From positions 52,830 through 61,175 of the forward strand of contig DEHD01000012.1 of NCBI GenBank assembly GCA_002351725.1: a stretch of DNA of 8,346 nt. The letters are read 5' to 3'. This document shows positions 1 through 6,154 of this stretch, in pieces; positions within the stretch are counted from its first letter, which is position 1, and each line of letters starts with the position of its first letter. A program made the position numbers and the translations under genes. The DNA is from Prevotella sp. UBA2809. Its GTDB lineage: Bacteria; Bacteroidota; Bacteroidia; Bacteroidales; Bacteroidaceae. A model generated the notes under the pieces. The model saw only the letters and a program-made list of their open reading frames with translations. It ran no database searches and was not told the DNA's origin.

Positions 1-542
1 GGCTTGTGCAGGAACTTACCGCCCTTTACATTCTCATCCCACTCAATCCAAGGATACTTGCTGTGGTTGAAACCTGCAAGAGCAGCCTCAATCACCTCAA
101 GAGACTTAGACTTCTCACGAACAGCAACTACCTGACCAGGCTTAACAGCATAAGAAGGGATGTTAACAACCTGTCCATCAACAGTAATGTGCTTGTGACC
201 AACAAGCTGACGAGCAGCTGCGCGAGTTGGAGCAATACCAAGACGGAACACTACGTTGTCGAGACGACTCTCAAGGTTCTGAAGCAGAACCTCACCGGTT
301 ATACCCTCGGCCTTTGCTGCCTTTTCAAACATATTACGGAACTGACGCTCAAGTACTCCATAGGTATACTTGGCCTTCTGCTTCTCTGCCAGCATGACGG
401 CATACTCAGACATCTTACGACGACGGTTGTTGCCATGCTGTCCAGGAGGGAAGTTTCTCCTAGACAAAACTTTGTCTGCGCCGAAAATGGGCTCACCAAA
501 ACGACGCGCAATTTTTGATTTCGGTCCTAAATATCTTGCCAT
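1..542 (-). CDS. rpsD: 30S ribosomal protein S4 (uS4), 5' part, zinc-free form
   Basis: Primary 16S rRNA-binding protein that nucleates 30S assembly, helps accuracy, and in E. coli represses its own alpha operon. The first 180 codons are present; about 20 residues of the usual 200 are cut off by the low-coordinate edge. The translation begins MARYLGPKSKIARRFGEPIF and has the conserved FPPGQHG (31-37). The S4 RNA-binding domain lies about 91-153, with SRLDNVVFRLGIAPTRAAAR (92-111) and VGHKHITVDGQVVNIPSY (114-131). The N-terminal region lacks the cysteine zinc motif of C-plus S4 proteins. Start ATG after an AT-rich 40-nt spacer with no Shine-Dalgarno motif. An opposing open frame over this region is a shadow. 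Confidence 0.97.
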   Translation of the reverse strand, partial: MARYLGPKSKIARRFGEPIFGADKVLSRRNFPPGQHGNNRRRKMSEYAVMLAEKQKAKYTYGVLERQFRNMFEKAAKAEGITGEVLLQNLESRLDNVVFRLGIAPTRAAARQLVGHKHITVDGQVVNIPSYAVKPGQVVAVREKSKSLEVIEAALAGFNHSKYPWIEWDENVKGGKFLHK

Positions 543-582
543 AATAATAAAATATGTTTCTTCTTAAATTTCTCTTAATAAA

Positions 583-972
583 TTATACGCGACGACGCTT
601 TGGAGGACGACATCCGTTGTGTGGCAGTGGAGTTACATCGATAATCTCCATAACCTCGATACCAGCACCGTGGATAGCACGGATAGCAGACTCACGACCG
701 TTACCGGGACCCTTAACATAAGCCTTAACCTTGCGAAGGCCCAGGTCGTAAGCAACCTTAGCACAATCCTCAGCAGCCATCTGAGCAGCATAAGGAGTAT
801 TCTTCTTAGAGCCACGGAAGCCCATCTTACCAGCTGATGACCAAGAGATAATCTGACCCTCGTCGTTAGCCAGTGACACAATAATATTATTAAAAGAACT
901 GTGAACGTGGAGCTGGCCGATAGCATTTACTCTCACGTTTCTCTTCTTTGAAGTGACTGTTTTCTTTGCCAT
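583..972 (-). CDS. rpsK: 30S ribosomal protein S11 (uS11)
   Basis: Small-subunit platform protein near the mRNA exit and the E site, a partner of S7, S18 and S21. The 129 residues equal the usual length. Motifs: HVHSSFNNIIVSLAN (22-36), SWSSAGKMGFRGSKKNTPYA (43-62), KGPGNGRESAIRA (87-99) and the tail DVTPLPHNGCRPPKRRRV (112-129). The Asn119-Gly120 pair in PHNGCRPPK is the position that becomes isoaspartate in E. coli S11, so the modification site is kept. ATG start with no Shine-Dalgarno motif and A at -3. rpsD follows after 40 nt. Confidence 0.98.
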   Translation of the reverse strand: MAKKTVTSKKRNVRVNAIGQLHVHSSFNNIIVSLANDEGQIISWSSAGKMGFRGSKKNTPYAAQMAAEDCAKVAYDLGLRKVKAYVKGPGNGRESAIRAIHGAGIEVMEIIDVTPLPHNGCRPPKRRRV

Positions 973-993
973 AATTCTTAAACTTGAATTCTG

Positions 994-1011
994 TAATGTT
1001 TAATGTTTAAT
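994..1011. repeat. Heptamer tandem repeat in the rpsM-rpsK spacer
   Basis: On the plus strand TAATGTT occurs twice in direct succession (994-1000 and 1001-1007), followed by a partial third copy TAAT (1008-1011). The RNA-sense unit is AACATTA. It lies in the middle of the 46-nt spacer, ending 21 nt before the rpsK start. It has the same period as the array in the rplN-rplX spacer but a different sequence. It could reflect replication slippage in AT-rich DNA; function is unknown. Confidence 0.55.
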
Positions 1012-1018
1012 TTAGGAA

Positions 1019-1399
1019 TTACTTCGTAGCCTTCTTCTTATTAGCAACAGTCTTCTTCTTACCCTTACGAGTACGAGCATTATTTTTGGTGCTCTGACCG
1101 CGAACGGGAAGACCGTTACGATGACGTACGCCACGATAGCAACCAATATCCATCAGTCGCTTGATATTCAACTGGATCTCAGAACGGAGATCACCTTCTA
1201 CTTTGAATTCAGCGCCGATAATTTCACGGATTTTGGCTGCCTGGTCATCAGTCCACTCGTTAACCTTCAGGTCACGGCTGACACCTGCCTTGTCCAATAT
1301 CTTTGCTGAACTACTTCGACCTATACCGTAGATATAAGTCAATGCGATTTCGCCACGCTTATTCTGGGGCAAATCTACTCCAACAATTCTTATTGCCAT
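1019..1399 (-). CDS. rpsM: 30S ribosomal protein S13 (uS13)
   Basis: Small-subunit head protein whose tail contacts the P-site tRNA and which forms intersubunit bridges with 23S rRNA and L5. The 126 residues match the family. The helix-two-turn-helix region begins MAIRIVGVDLPQNKR and has YIYGIGRSS (22-30). The signature is at 86-113: GCYRGVRHRNGLPVRGQSTK followed by NNARTRKG. The C-terminal tail is strongly basic (KGKKKTVANKKKATK). It is the first gene after the candidate internal promoter, the head position it has in E. coli's alpha operon. ATG start with no Shine-Dalgarno motif, T/A-rich leader and A at -3. TAA stop. Confidence 0.98.
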   Translation of the reverse strand: MAIRIVGVDLPQNKRGEIALTYIYGIGRSSSAKILDKAGVSRDLKVNEWTDDQAAKIREIIGAEFKVEGDLRSEIQLNIKRLMDIGCYRGVRHRNGLPVRGQSTKNNARTRKGKKKTVANKKKATK

Positions 1400-1460
1400 T
1401 GTTAATTAAAAAGATAAAAATAAATTACTTTAAAAATTACATTTCTCGCTAAAAAGCATG

Positions 1461-1495
1461 CAAAGGTACGAAGAATTTTTCAATTCTCCGCCATT
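1461..1495 (-). promoter_or_regulatory. Candidate internal promoter for rpsM-rpsK-rpsD (alpha operon)
   Basis: The minus strand reads TACCTTTGC at 1468-1460, a full match to the Bacteroidota housekeeping -7 consensus TAnnTTTG. Only a weak -33 partner is present: a TGG at 1493-1491, 22 nt upstream, compared with the expected TTTG or TTG about 19-21 nt away. Transcription would start roughly at 1453-1457, giving an AT-rich leader of about 55 nt before the rpsM ATG. The site falls exactly where spc and alpha operons are separated in E. coli, which raises its credibility. The consensus is known biology; the start point is inferred. Confidence 0.6.
1469..1490 (-). promoter_or_regulatory. 9-bp hairpin with GAAA loop in the rpmJ-rpsM spacer
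   Basis: In the RNA sense CGGAGAATT (1490-1482) pairs with AATTCTTCG (1477-1469) around the tetraloop GAAA (1481-1478), with one G-U pair. Nine pairs closed by a GNRA-type loop is the best simple hairpin seen in the window. It abuts the TACCTTTG promoter element at its 3' side. It may be a weak end or processing signal for the spc transcript, or as DNA a palindromic operator lying in the gap between the -33 and -7 elements. No T run follows directly; five T's come only 13 nt later, so a simple intrinsic terminator is not well supported. Confidence 0.5.
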
Positions 1496-1511
1496 TTATG
1501 CTTATTTAACA

Positions 1512-1628
1512 TTAACCCTGACGCATTTTGTACTTAGGGTTCTTCTTGTTGATAACGAACAGGCGGCCCTTACGACGTACGATTTTGCAGTCTGGGGTAC
1601 GCTTCTTCAATGATGCTCTTGTCTTCAT
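1512..1628 (-). CDS. rpmJ: 50S ribosomal protein L36 (bL36), zinc-free form
   Basis: Smallest large-subunit protein, bound to 23S rRNA. The reading frame of 38 codons plus TAA is short enough to be overlooked. It encodes MKTRASLKKRTPDCKIVRRK, then GRLFVINKKNPKYKMRQG. The R-A-S-KK start, the CKIVRRKG core and the NPK-K-RQG end are diagnostic. Zinc-binding L36 has C11, C14, C27 and H32; here only the second cysteine (C14) remains, the others being Thr, Asn and Tyr, and there is a one-residue insertion (KK-N). This is therefore the C-minus type. It is the last spc gene: after it comes the longest spacer in the window, before rpsM. Confidence 0.97.
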   Translation of the reverse strand: MKTRASLKKRTPDCKIVRRKGRLFVINKKNPKYKMRQG

Positions 1629-1643
1629 ATTAATTCAAATTGT

Positions 1644-1862
1644 TTATTTGTATCTGAATACAATTCGTCCCTTTGTCAGGTCATATGGACTCATCTCCAC
1701 CTTAACCTTATCTCCGGGGAGGATCTTGATATAGTGCATTCTCATCTTACCAGAGATATGCGCAATTATCTGGACTCCATTTTCAAGTTCTACTCGGAAC
1801 ATCGCATTCGACAGCGATTCTACAATTGTTCCGTCCTGCTCAATAGCGGATTGCTTTGCCAT
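1644..1862 (-). CDS. infA: Translation initiation factor IF-1
   Basis: Single OB-fold factor that occupies the A site of the 30S subunit during initiation and assists IF-2 and IF-3. The 72 residues are exactly the family length. Conserved elements: MAKQSAIEQDGTIVE (1-15), HISGKMRMHYIKI (35-47), PGDKVKVE (49-56) and SPYDLTKGRIVFRYK (58-72). ATG start with no Shine-Dalgarno motif, preceded by an AT-only inverted repeat (AATATT on both sides) that overlaps the map stop and is probably composition. rpmJ follows after 15 nt. The map-infA-rpmJ order is typical of spc operon ends in many bacteria. Confidence 0.98.
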   Translation of the reverse strand: MAKQSAIEQDGTIVESLSNAMFRVELENGVQIIAHISGKMRMHYIKILPGDKVKVEMSPYDLTKGRIVFRYK

Positions 1863-1871
1863 ACAATATTA

Positions 1872-2672
1872 TTAATAAATATTACCTTCTAATTTTTCAA
1901 CTTCCTCGAAAGATGAGAGGATTTCGGCCTGACCTTTTCTTACAGCAATGGTGTGCTCAAAATGAGCTGCAGGTTTACCGTCACGAGTACGGATTGTCCA
2001 GCGGTCAGCATCCATCCAGATTGCGCGATTACCCATAGTTACCATAGGCTCTATAGCTAAACACATTCCGGCTTTCAGCATGATGCCATTGCCTCTGCTA
2101 CCATAGTTTGGCACTCGCGGATCTTCGTGCATCTCACGACCGATACCATGACCGGTAAGTTCGCGTACGATACCGTACTTCTGTGCCTCACAGTGGTCCT
2201 GCACTGCACTACTGATGTCACCAAGATGATTACCTGCAACAGCATTCTTTATGCCAAGGTAAAGCGACTCTTTGGTTGTCTTCAGCAACTTCTTGACTTC
2301 ATCTGATACCTCGCCTACACAGAAAGTATAACAAGAATCTCCGTTAAAGCCATTCAACAGTGTTCCGCAGTCTACTGATATGATGTCACCCTCTTTCAGA
2401 ACTGTCTCTGCATTGGGCACTCCATGTACGACTACATCATTCACCGATGTGCAGATACTGGCAGGAAACGGCCCTCCAAATGGATTGGGGAAACCCTTGA
2501 ATGTTGGAATAGCACCATTATCTCTAATGAACTCGTCCGCTATCTTATCCAACTGGAGGGTCGTTATACCAGGCTTAATATGTTTTGCTAATTCACCAAG
2601 CGTACGACCAACTAATTGGTTCGCCTGGCGCATCAGCTCTATTTCATCTTCAGTTTTCAGAAATATCTTCAT
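1872..2672 (-). CDS. map: Methionine aminopeptidase, type I (MetAP)
   Basis: Cytosolic metallopeptidase that removes the initiator methionine from new proteins when the second residue is small. It has 266 residues, close to the usual 250-265. The pita-bread fold's five metal ligands can be assigned: D101 (SVDCG), D112 (NGDS), H175 (GHGIG), E208 (AIEPM) and E239 (HFEHT). H83 (VVHG) and H182 (EMHEDP) are the conserved substrate-site histidines. No SH3-like N-terminal extension is present, so it is the short type Ia form. An apparent insertion, FPNPFGGPFP (61-70), lies before CTSVND. It starts 6 nt after secY and infA follows after 9 nt. Its location suits its job: 9 of 17 visible start regions here encode Met-Ala, an ideal substrate. 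Confidence 0.97.
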   Translation of the reverse strand: MKIFLKTEDEIELMRQANQLVGRTLGELAKHIKPGITTLQLDKIADEFIRDNGAIPTFKGFPNPFGGPFPASICTSVNDVVVHGVPNAETVLKEGDIISVDCGTLLNGFNGDSCYTFCVGEVSDEVKKLLKTTKESLYLGIKNAVAGNHLGDISSAVQDHCEAQKYGIVRELTGHGIGREMHEDPRVPNYGSRGNGIMLKAGMCLAIEPMVTMGNRAIWMDADRWTIRTRDGKPAAHFEHTIAVRKGQAEILSSFEEVEKLEGNIY

Positions 2673-2678
2673 AGAAGA

Positions 2679-4019
2679 TTAATAAGCAGCCATTCCACGT
2701 CCATGAATACGACCAGAACTGAGCAGGCCATCATAGTGACGCATCAGCAGGTGACTCTCAATCTGTGCAAGTGTATCAAGTACTACACCGACAAGAATCA
2801 GCAGAGATGTTCCACCGAAGAACTGAGAGAACGCATCCTGAACATTCAGCAAACCTGCCAAAGCAGGCATAATAGCGATGAAAGCAATAAACAATGAACC
2901 GGGAAGAGTGATACGAGACATTACTGTATCGATATACTCAGCGGTCTCCTTACCAGGCTTAACGCCAGGGATGAAACCATTGTTACGCTTCATATCCTCA
3001 GCCATCTGAGTAGGATTCAGAGTGATGGCTGTATAGAAATAAGTAAAGGCGATAATCAGTACAGCAAAAATGATGTTGTATGTCCAGCTGTGATGATCGA
3101 GCATTGTGCGGACAAACCAACTAGCATTCTCAGGTGCTGAATACTGAACGATGGTCAACGGAATGAACATCAGAGCCTGAGCAAAGATGATTGGCATAAC
3201 GTTGGCAGCGAACAGCTTCAGTGGGATATACTGACGTGCACCACCTACCTGCTTATTACCTACGAGGCGCTTTGCATACTGAACGGGCACTTTGCGAACG
3301 CCCTGAACCAGAACAATAGATGCGCAAACAACTGCATAGAGAATGATGATCTCAACCAAGAACATAACCAGTCCACCACCAGTGATAGCGGTGAAACGCG
3401 AGCTTACCTCCTGGATAAATGCCTGAGGCAGACGAGCGATAATACCGATCATAATAATCAGTGAGATACCATTACCTATACCCTTATCCGTAATGCGCTC
3501 ACCGAGCCACAGGATGAACATACTACCTGCAGCAAGGATGATTACAGCAGGAACCATGAAGTATGACCAAGAGATACCTGTTGCCAGAGCAGCTCCTGAA
3601 GTCATCTTCAGGTTCATCAAGTAACCCGGTGCCTGGAACATCAGGATAGCTACAGTGAGCCAACGGGTGTACATGCTGATCTTCTTGCGGCCGCTCTCAC
3701 CCTCACGCTGCATTTTCTGAACGTAGGGAACAGCGACAGCAAGAAGCTGCATTACGATAGAAGCAGAGATGTAAGGCATGATTCCAAGTGCGAAGATTGA
3801 CGCATTGGAGAATGCACCACCGGAGAACATATCGAGCAATGACATAAGACCGCCGGCAGTCTGTGACTGCAATTGGCTTAACATGGCTGGATTGATACCT
3901 GGAAGTACCACAAACGAACCAAAACGATAAATCGCTACGAACAGGAGAGTGATAAGGATGCGCTGGCGCAGGTCATCAATCTTCCAGATGTTCTTCAGTG
4001 TCTCTATTAACTTCTTCAT
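2679..4019 (-). CDS. secY: Preprotein translocase subunit SecY
   Basis: Channel-forming inner-membrane subunit of the SecYEG translocon, which exports or inserts proteins driven by SecA or the translating ribosome. The 446 residues fit the family (about 430-450). Ten hydrophobic segments are seen near residues 20-38, 74-95, 118-137, 152-172, 183-200, 213-238, 268-290, 312-333, 371-390 and 399-418. The plug region lies about 57-73 (GGLMSLLDMFSGGAF). The cytosolic loops that bind SecA and ribosome are conserved: VRKVPVQYAKR (241-251) and NNGFIPGVKPGKETAEYID (346-364). The tail has IESHLLMRHYDGLL (420-433). No secE or secG is nearby. map follows after 6 nt without adk between them. Confidence 0.98.
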   Translation of the reverse strand: MKKLIETLKNIWKIDDLRQRILITLLFVAIYRFGSFVVLPGINPAMLSQLQSQTAGGLMSLLDMFSGGAFSNASIFALGIMPYISASIVMQLLAVAVPYVQKMQREGESGRKKISMYTRWLTVAILMFQAPGYLMNLKMTSGAALATGISWSYFMVPAVIILAAGSMFILWLGERITDKGIGNGISLIIMIGIIARLPQAFIQEVSSRFTAITGGGLVMFLVEIIILYAVVCASIVLVQGVRKVPVQYAKRLVGNKQVGGARQYIPLKLFAANVMPIIFAQALMFIPLTIVQYSAPENASWFVRTMLDHHSWTYNIIFAVLIIAFTYFYTAITLNPTQMAEDMKRNNGFIPGVKPGKETAEYIDTVMSRITLPGSLFIAFIAIMPALAGLLNVQDAFSQFFGGTSLLILVGVVLDTLAQIESHLLMRHYDGLLSSGRIHGRGMAAY

Positions 4020-4027
4020 TTTTAATG

Positions 4028-4474
4028 TTAGATTTTTGTTGCGTTACCACCTACTGCCTTGATTGCCTCTTCAGCAGTCTTTGAGAAAGCGTTAGCCTCT
4101 ACATCAACCTTAGCCTTCAGTTCACCGTTGCCCAGAACCTTTACAAGCTCCTTGCCATTGGTAAGACCTGCAGCCATAAGCTCTGCAATTCCGATCTTGG
4201 TGAGGTTCTTCTCCTCAGCAAGCTTCTGAAGTGTAGAGAGGTTTACTGCAAAGTACTCCTTGTGGTTGATGTTCTTGAAACCAGCTTTTGGAACACGGCG
4301 CTGGAGAGGCATCTGACCACCTTCGAAACCAATCTTTCTCTTATAACCAGAACGAGCCTTGGCTCCCTTGTGACCACGAGTAGAAGTACCACCCAGACCT
4401 GAACCAGGTCCGCGACCGATACGACGACTTGAGTGGGTAGAACCCTCAGCCGGCTTTAAATTATTCAGTTTCAT
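4028..4474 (-). CDS. rplO: 50S ribosomal protein L15 (uL15)
   Basis: Large-subunit protein that threads a long basic extension into 23S rRNA and is needed late in 50S assembly. The 148 residues match the family. The N-terminal third is Gly/Arg/Lys-rich and extended: SSRRIGRGPGSGLGGTSTRG (15-34), then GHKGAKARSG and GFEGGQMPLQRRVPK (49-63), all hallmark L15 sequence. The globular C-terminal part follows, with a conserved GNGELKAKVDVEANAFSK (115-132). The start is ATG after an AT-rich 26-nt spacer without a Shine-Dalgarno motif. secY follows after 8 nt, the normal L15-SecY pairing. Confidence 0.98.
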   Translation of the reverse strand: MKLNNLKPAEGSTHSSRRIGRGPGSGLGGTSTRGHKGAKARSGYKRKIGFEGGQMPLQRRVPKAGFKNINHKEYFAVNLSTLQKLAEEKNLTKIGIAELMAAGLTNGKELVKVLGNGELKAKVDVEANAFSKTAEEAIKAVGGNATKI

Positions 4475-4500
4475 AATCTAATCTACTTTTAAAATGTTAA

Positions 4501-4677
4501 TTACTCAACGACGGTCACCAGGTGGTGTACCTTACGGATCATACCACGGATTGAAGGAGTGTCCTCTACCTCAACAACCTGAGAGATCTTACGCAGGCCC
4601 AGAGCCTGGAGAGTGCGCTTCTGATCTACTGGATAACCGATCTTACTCTTAATCTGCTTTACCTTAATTGTTGCCAT
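4501..4677 (-). CDS. rpmD: 50S ribosomal protein L30 (uL30)
   Basis: Small large-subunit protein with a ferredoxin-like fold, bound to 23S rRNA. It is a 58-residue reading frame, easily missed by length cut-offs. The translation begins MATIKVKQIKSKIGYP, continues through KRTLQALGLRKI and ends in VEDTPSIRGMVRKVHHLVTV plus VE. The K-KIG, the QK-TL-ALGLRK motif and the RGMV-KV-HLV ending are the L30 signatures. Length is normal for bacteria (about 58-60). It sits in the standard place between rpsE and rplO and has its own AAGGAG ribosome-binding site 8 nt upstream. TAA stop; 26 nt to rplO. Confidence 0.97.
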   Translation of the reverse strand: MATIKVKQIKSKIGYPVDQKRTLQALGLRKISQVVEVEDTPSIRGMIRKVHHLVTVVE

Positions 4678-4685
4678 AGTTTATT

Positions 4686-4691
4686 CTCCTT
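4686..4691 (-). promoter_or_regulatory. Shine-Dalgarno sequence for rpmD
   Basis: The minus strand reads AAGGAG, with its two adenines taken from the rpsE TAA stop, followed by 8 nt (AATAAACT) and the rpmD ATG. GGAG lies in the 12-nt spacer and is not coding. Together with the rplF site it is one of only two clear non-coding Shine-Dalgarno motifs in the window. Confidence 0.7.
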
Positions 4692-5202
4692 AACCTCTAA
4701 ATACTTTATCCATACTGATTCCACGAGTACCTGCTACGGTGTAAGCATCGCGCATCTGGCTCAGAGCAACGATTGTTGCCTTTACCAAGTTGTGAGGGTT
4801 AGATGAGCCCTTTGACTTAGCGAGCACATCATTGATACCAACACTCTCCAGAACAGCACGCATAGCACCACCGGCAACAAGACCGGTACCAGCAGCAGCT
4901 GGCTTCAGGAAAACCTGTGCACCGCCGAAGCGAGCCTCCATCTCATGAGGGATGGTGCCCTTGAGTACGGGAACTTTAACAAGATTCTTCTTAGCTGCCT
5001 CAACACCCTTGGCGATAGCTGCTGTAACCTCACCAGCCTTACCAAGACCCCAGCCAATGATACCGTTGCCGTCACCGACAACTACAATAGCTGCGAATGT
5101 AAAGGTGCGACCTCCCTTTGTTACCTTGGTAACACGGTTGATGGCAACCAGTCTGTCTTTCAACTCTACGTCACTATTTACTTTAACTTTGTTCATTGCC
5201 AT
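4690..5202 (-). CDS. rpsE: 30S ribosomal protein S5 (uS5)
   Basis: Small-subunit protein at the mRNA entry side, important for decoding accuracy and helicase activity of the ribosome, and a contact for spectinomycin. The 170 residues fit the family. The N-terminal dsRNA-binding-like domain shows VTKGGRTFTF (27-36), the loop that in E. coli touches the spectinomycin pocket, here with wild-type-like residues, then VVGDGNGIIGWGLGKAGEV (41-59). The C-terminal domain has PAAAGTGLVAGG (101-112) and GSSNPHNLVKAT (132-143). The start is MAMN; a second ATG two codons later is possible, but the first is supported by the 6-nt spacing from rplR. Its TAA stop supplies the A of the rpmD ribosome-binding site. 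Confidence 0.98.
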   Translation of the reverse strand: MAMNKVKVNSDVELKDRLVAINRVTKVTKGGRTFTFAAIVVVGDGNGIIGWGLGKAGEVTAAIAKGVEAAKKNLVKVPVLKGTIPHEMEARFGGAQVFLKPAAAGTGLVAGGAMRAVLESVGINDVLAKSKGSSNPHNLVKATIVALSQMRDAYTVAGTRGISMDKVFRG

Positions 5203-5208
5203 AATCGT

Positions 5209-5553
5209 TTAGAATTTAAGTCCACCTTTACGTGCTGCGTCTGCAAGCGACTTTACACGGCCGTGATACAGATAACCGTTACGGTCGAAGACAACGGCAG
5301 TAACGCCAGCCTCCTGAGCCTTCTTAGCTACCAGCTCACCTACCTTCTCAGCCTGCTCGATCTTAGGCATAGCCTCAAGACCAAGTGATGATGCAGAAGC
5401 AAGTGTTTTACCTTCCAAATCATTGATTACCTGAGCATAGATCTGCTTGTTGCTGCGGAAAACGCTCAGACGAGGACGCTCGGCTGTACCGAAAACGTTC
5501 TTACGAATTCTATATTTGATCTTAATTCGTCTTTCTACTTTCTTTGTTGTCAT
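5209..5553 (-). CDS. rplR: 50S ribosomal protein L18 (uL18)
   Basis: 5S rRNA-binding protein of the central protuberance, working with L5 from the same cluster. The 114 residues match bacterial L18. The basic N-terminus (KKVERRIKIKYRIRK, 4-18) is followed by RPRLSVFRSNKQIYAQ (26-41), the family core, then FDRNGYLYHGRV (89-100) and the C-terminal AARKGGLKF (106-114). The start has no Shine-Dalgarno motif; the preceding bases ACGATT are identical to those before the rpsE ATG. The 6-nt spacer to rpsE supports cotranslation. Ordinary and complete. Confidence 0.98.
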   Translation of the reverse strand: MTTKKVERRIKIKYRIRKNVFGTAERPRLSVFRSNKQIYAQVINDLEGKTLASASSLGLEAMPKIEQAEKVGELVAKKAQEAGVTAVVFDRNGYLYHGRVKSLADAARKGGLKF

Positions 5554-5572
5554 AATCGTAAATCAATTAAAA

Positions 5573-6142
5573 TTACTTAGCTGATGCTGACTTACCCGAC
5601 TTGCGACGGATAACCTCACCCTTGAACAAAATACCCTTTCCTTTATAAGGCTCAGGCATACGGAAAGAACGAATCTTAGCACAAATCAGACCGAGCAGCT
5701 GCTTGTCGCATGACTCGAGGATAATCTGAGGGTTCTGGTTACGCTCTGACTTAGTCTCAACCTTAACCTCCTTAGGAAGCTGGATGAAGATTGGGTGAGT
5801 ATAACCGAGAGCAAACTCGATGATGTTACCCTGATTAGAAACACGGTAACCTACACCTACGAGCTCCATCTCCTTCTTGTAACCTTCGCTTACGCCTACA
5901 ACCATATTATTAACAAGCGCACGATAAAGACCATGGAAAGCCTGCTTCTGCTTAACGTTTACAGGGCTGTTCTCATCGATCTCGAATTTAACCTGACCGT
6001 CCTCGATAGTCATCTTAATAGAGGGGTCAACCTTCTGTGTCAGCTCTCCCTTTGGACCCTTAACGGTAACAACACCGTCCTTGTCCTGAGCAACAGTAAC
6101 GCCTGCAGGGATACTAATTGGCAATTTTCCTATTCTTGACAT
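5573..6142 (-). CDS. rplF: 50S ribosomal protein L6 (uL6)
   Basis: Large-subunit protein binding 23S rRNA near the factor-binding region and the sarcin-ricin loop. It has 189 residues, slightly longer than the E. coli form (about 177). It contains the two duplicated L6 domains, roughly residues 1-80 and 90-175. Motifs: MSRIGKLPISIPAGV at the start, LVGVGYR (94-100), LGYTHP (112-117) and the signature PEPYKGKGI (163-171), followed by a basic tail ending RRKSGKSASAK. It is preceded by a textbook GGAGG ribosome-binding site, unlike most neighbours. TAA stop; rplR starts after a 19-nt spacer. Confidence 0.98.
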   Translation of the reverse strand: MSRIGKLPISIPAGVTVAQDKDGVVTVKGPKGELTQKVDPSIKMTIEDGQVKFEIDENSPVNVKQKQAFHGLYRALVNNMVVGVSEGYKKEMELVGVGYRVSNQGNIIEFALGYTHPIFIQLPKEVKVETKSERNQNPQIILESCDKQLLGLICAKIRSFRMPEPYKGKGILFKGEVIRRKSGKSASAK

Positions 6143-6149
6143 ATTCTAT

Positions 6150-6154
6150 CCTCC
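6150..6154 (-). promoter_or_regulatory. Strong Shine-Dalgarno sequence for rplF
   Basis: The minus strand reads TTGGAGGATAGAAT before the rplF ATG: a perfect GGAGG with 7-nt spacing, complementary to the CCUCC of the 16S rRNA 3' end. It lies wholly within the 14-nt spacer and so is not forced by coding sequence. This is unusual for Bacteroidota, in which most messenger RNAs lack such motifs, and it is the best one in the window. Confidence 0.75.

Noticed and set aside
6..518. 170-codon open frame on the plus strand
   Set aside because: It lies wholly antisense to rpsD, whose translation is a clear S4. The plus-strand product resembles no family I know and has the Leu/Thr-rich composition expected of a complementary-frame shadow.
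1400..1455. S4-binding pseudoknot leader of rpsM as in E. coli
   Set aside because: The leader is almost purely A/T with no visible nested helices like the E. coli alpha leader; nothing supports it.
1451..1490. Intrinsic terminator after rpmJ
   Set aside because: A 9-bp hairpin is present but its stem is AT-rich and the five-T run starts 13 nt after it rather than immediately. Kept as a hairpin of unknown role.
1863..1890. AATATT...AATATT inverted repeat before infA
   Set aside because: All A/T, each arm self-palindromic, in a 9-nt spacer and the map stop region. Expected by composition.
2380..2897. Plus-strand open frames across the secY-map junction
   Set aside because: Antisense to the C-terminus of SecY and the N-terminal half of MetAP; explained by codon bias of the real genes.
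4945..5388. 147-codon open frame on the plus strand
   Set aside because: It runs antisense across the rpsE-rplR junction, both well-supported genes. No family motif and no start signal supports it.
5203..5568. Identical ACGATT directly before the rplR and rpsE start codons
   Set aside because: Six shared bases in AT-rich start regions; too short to claim a common element.
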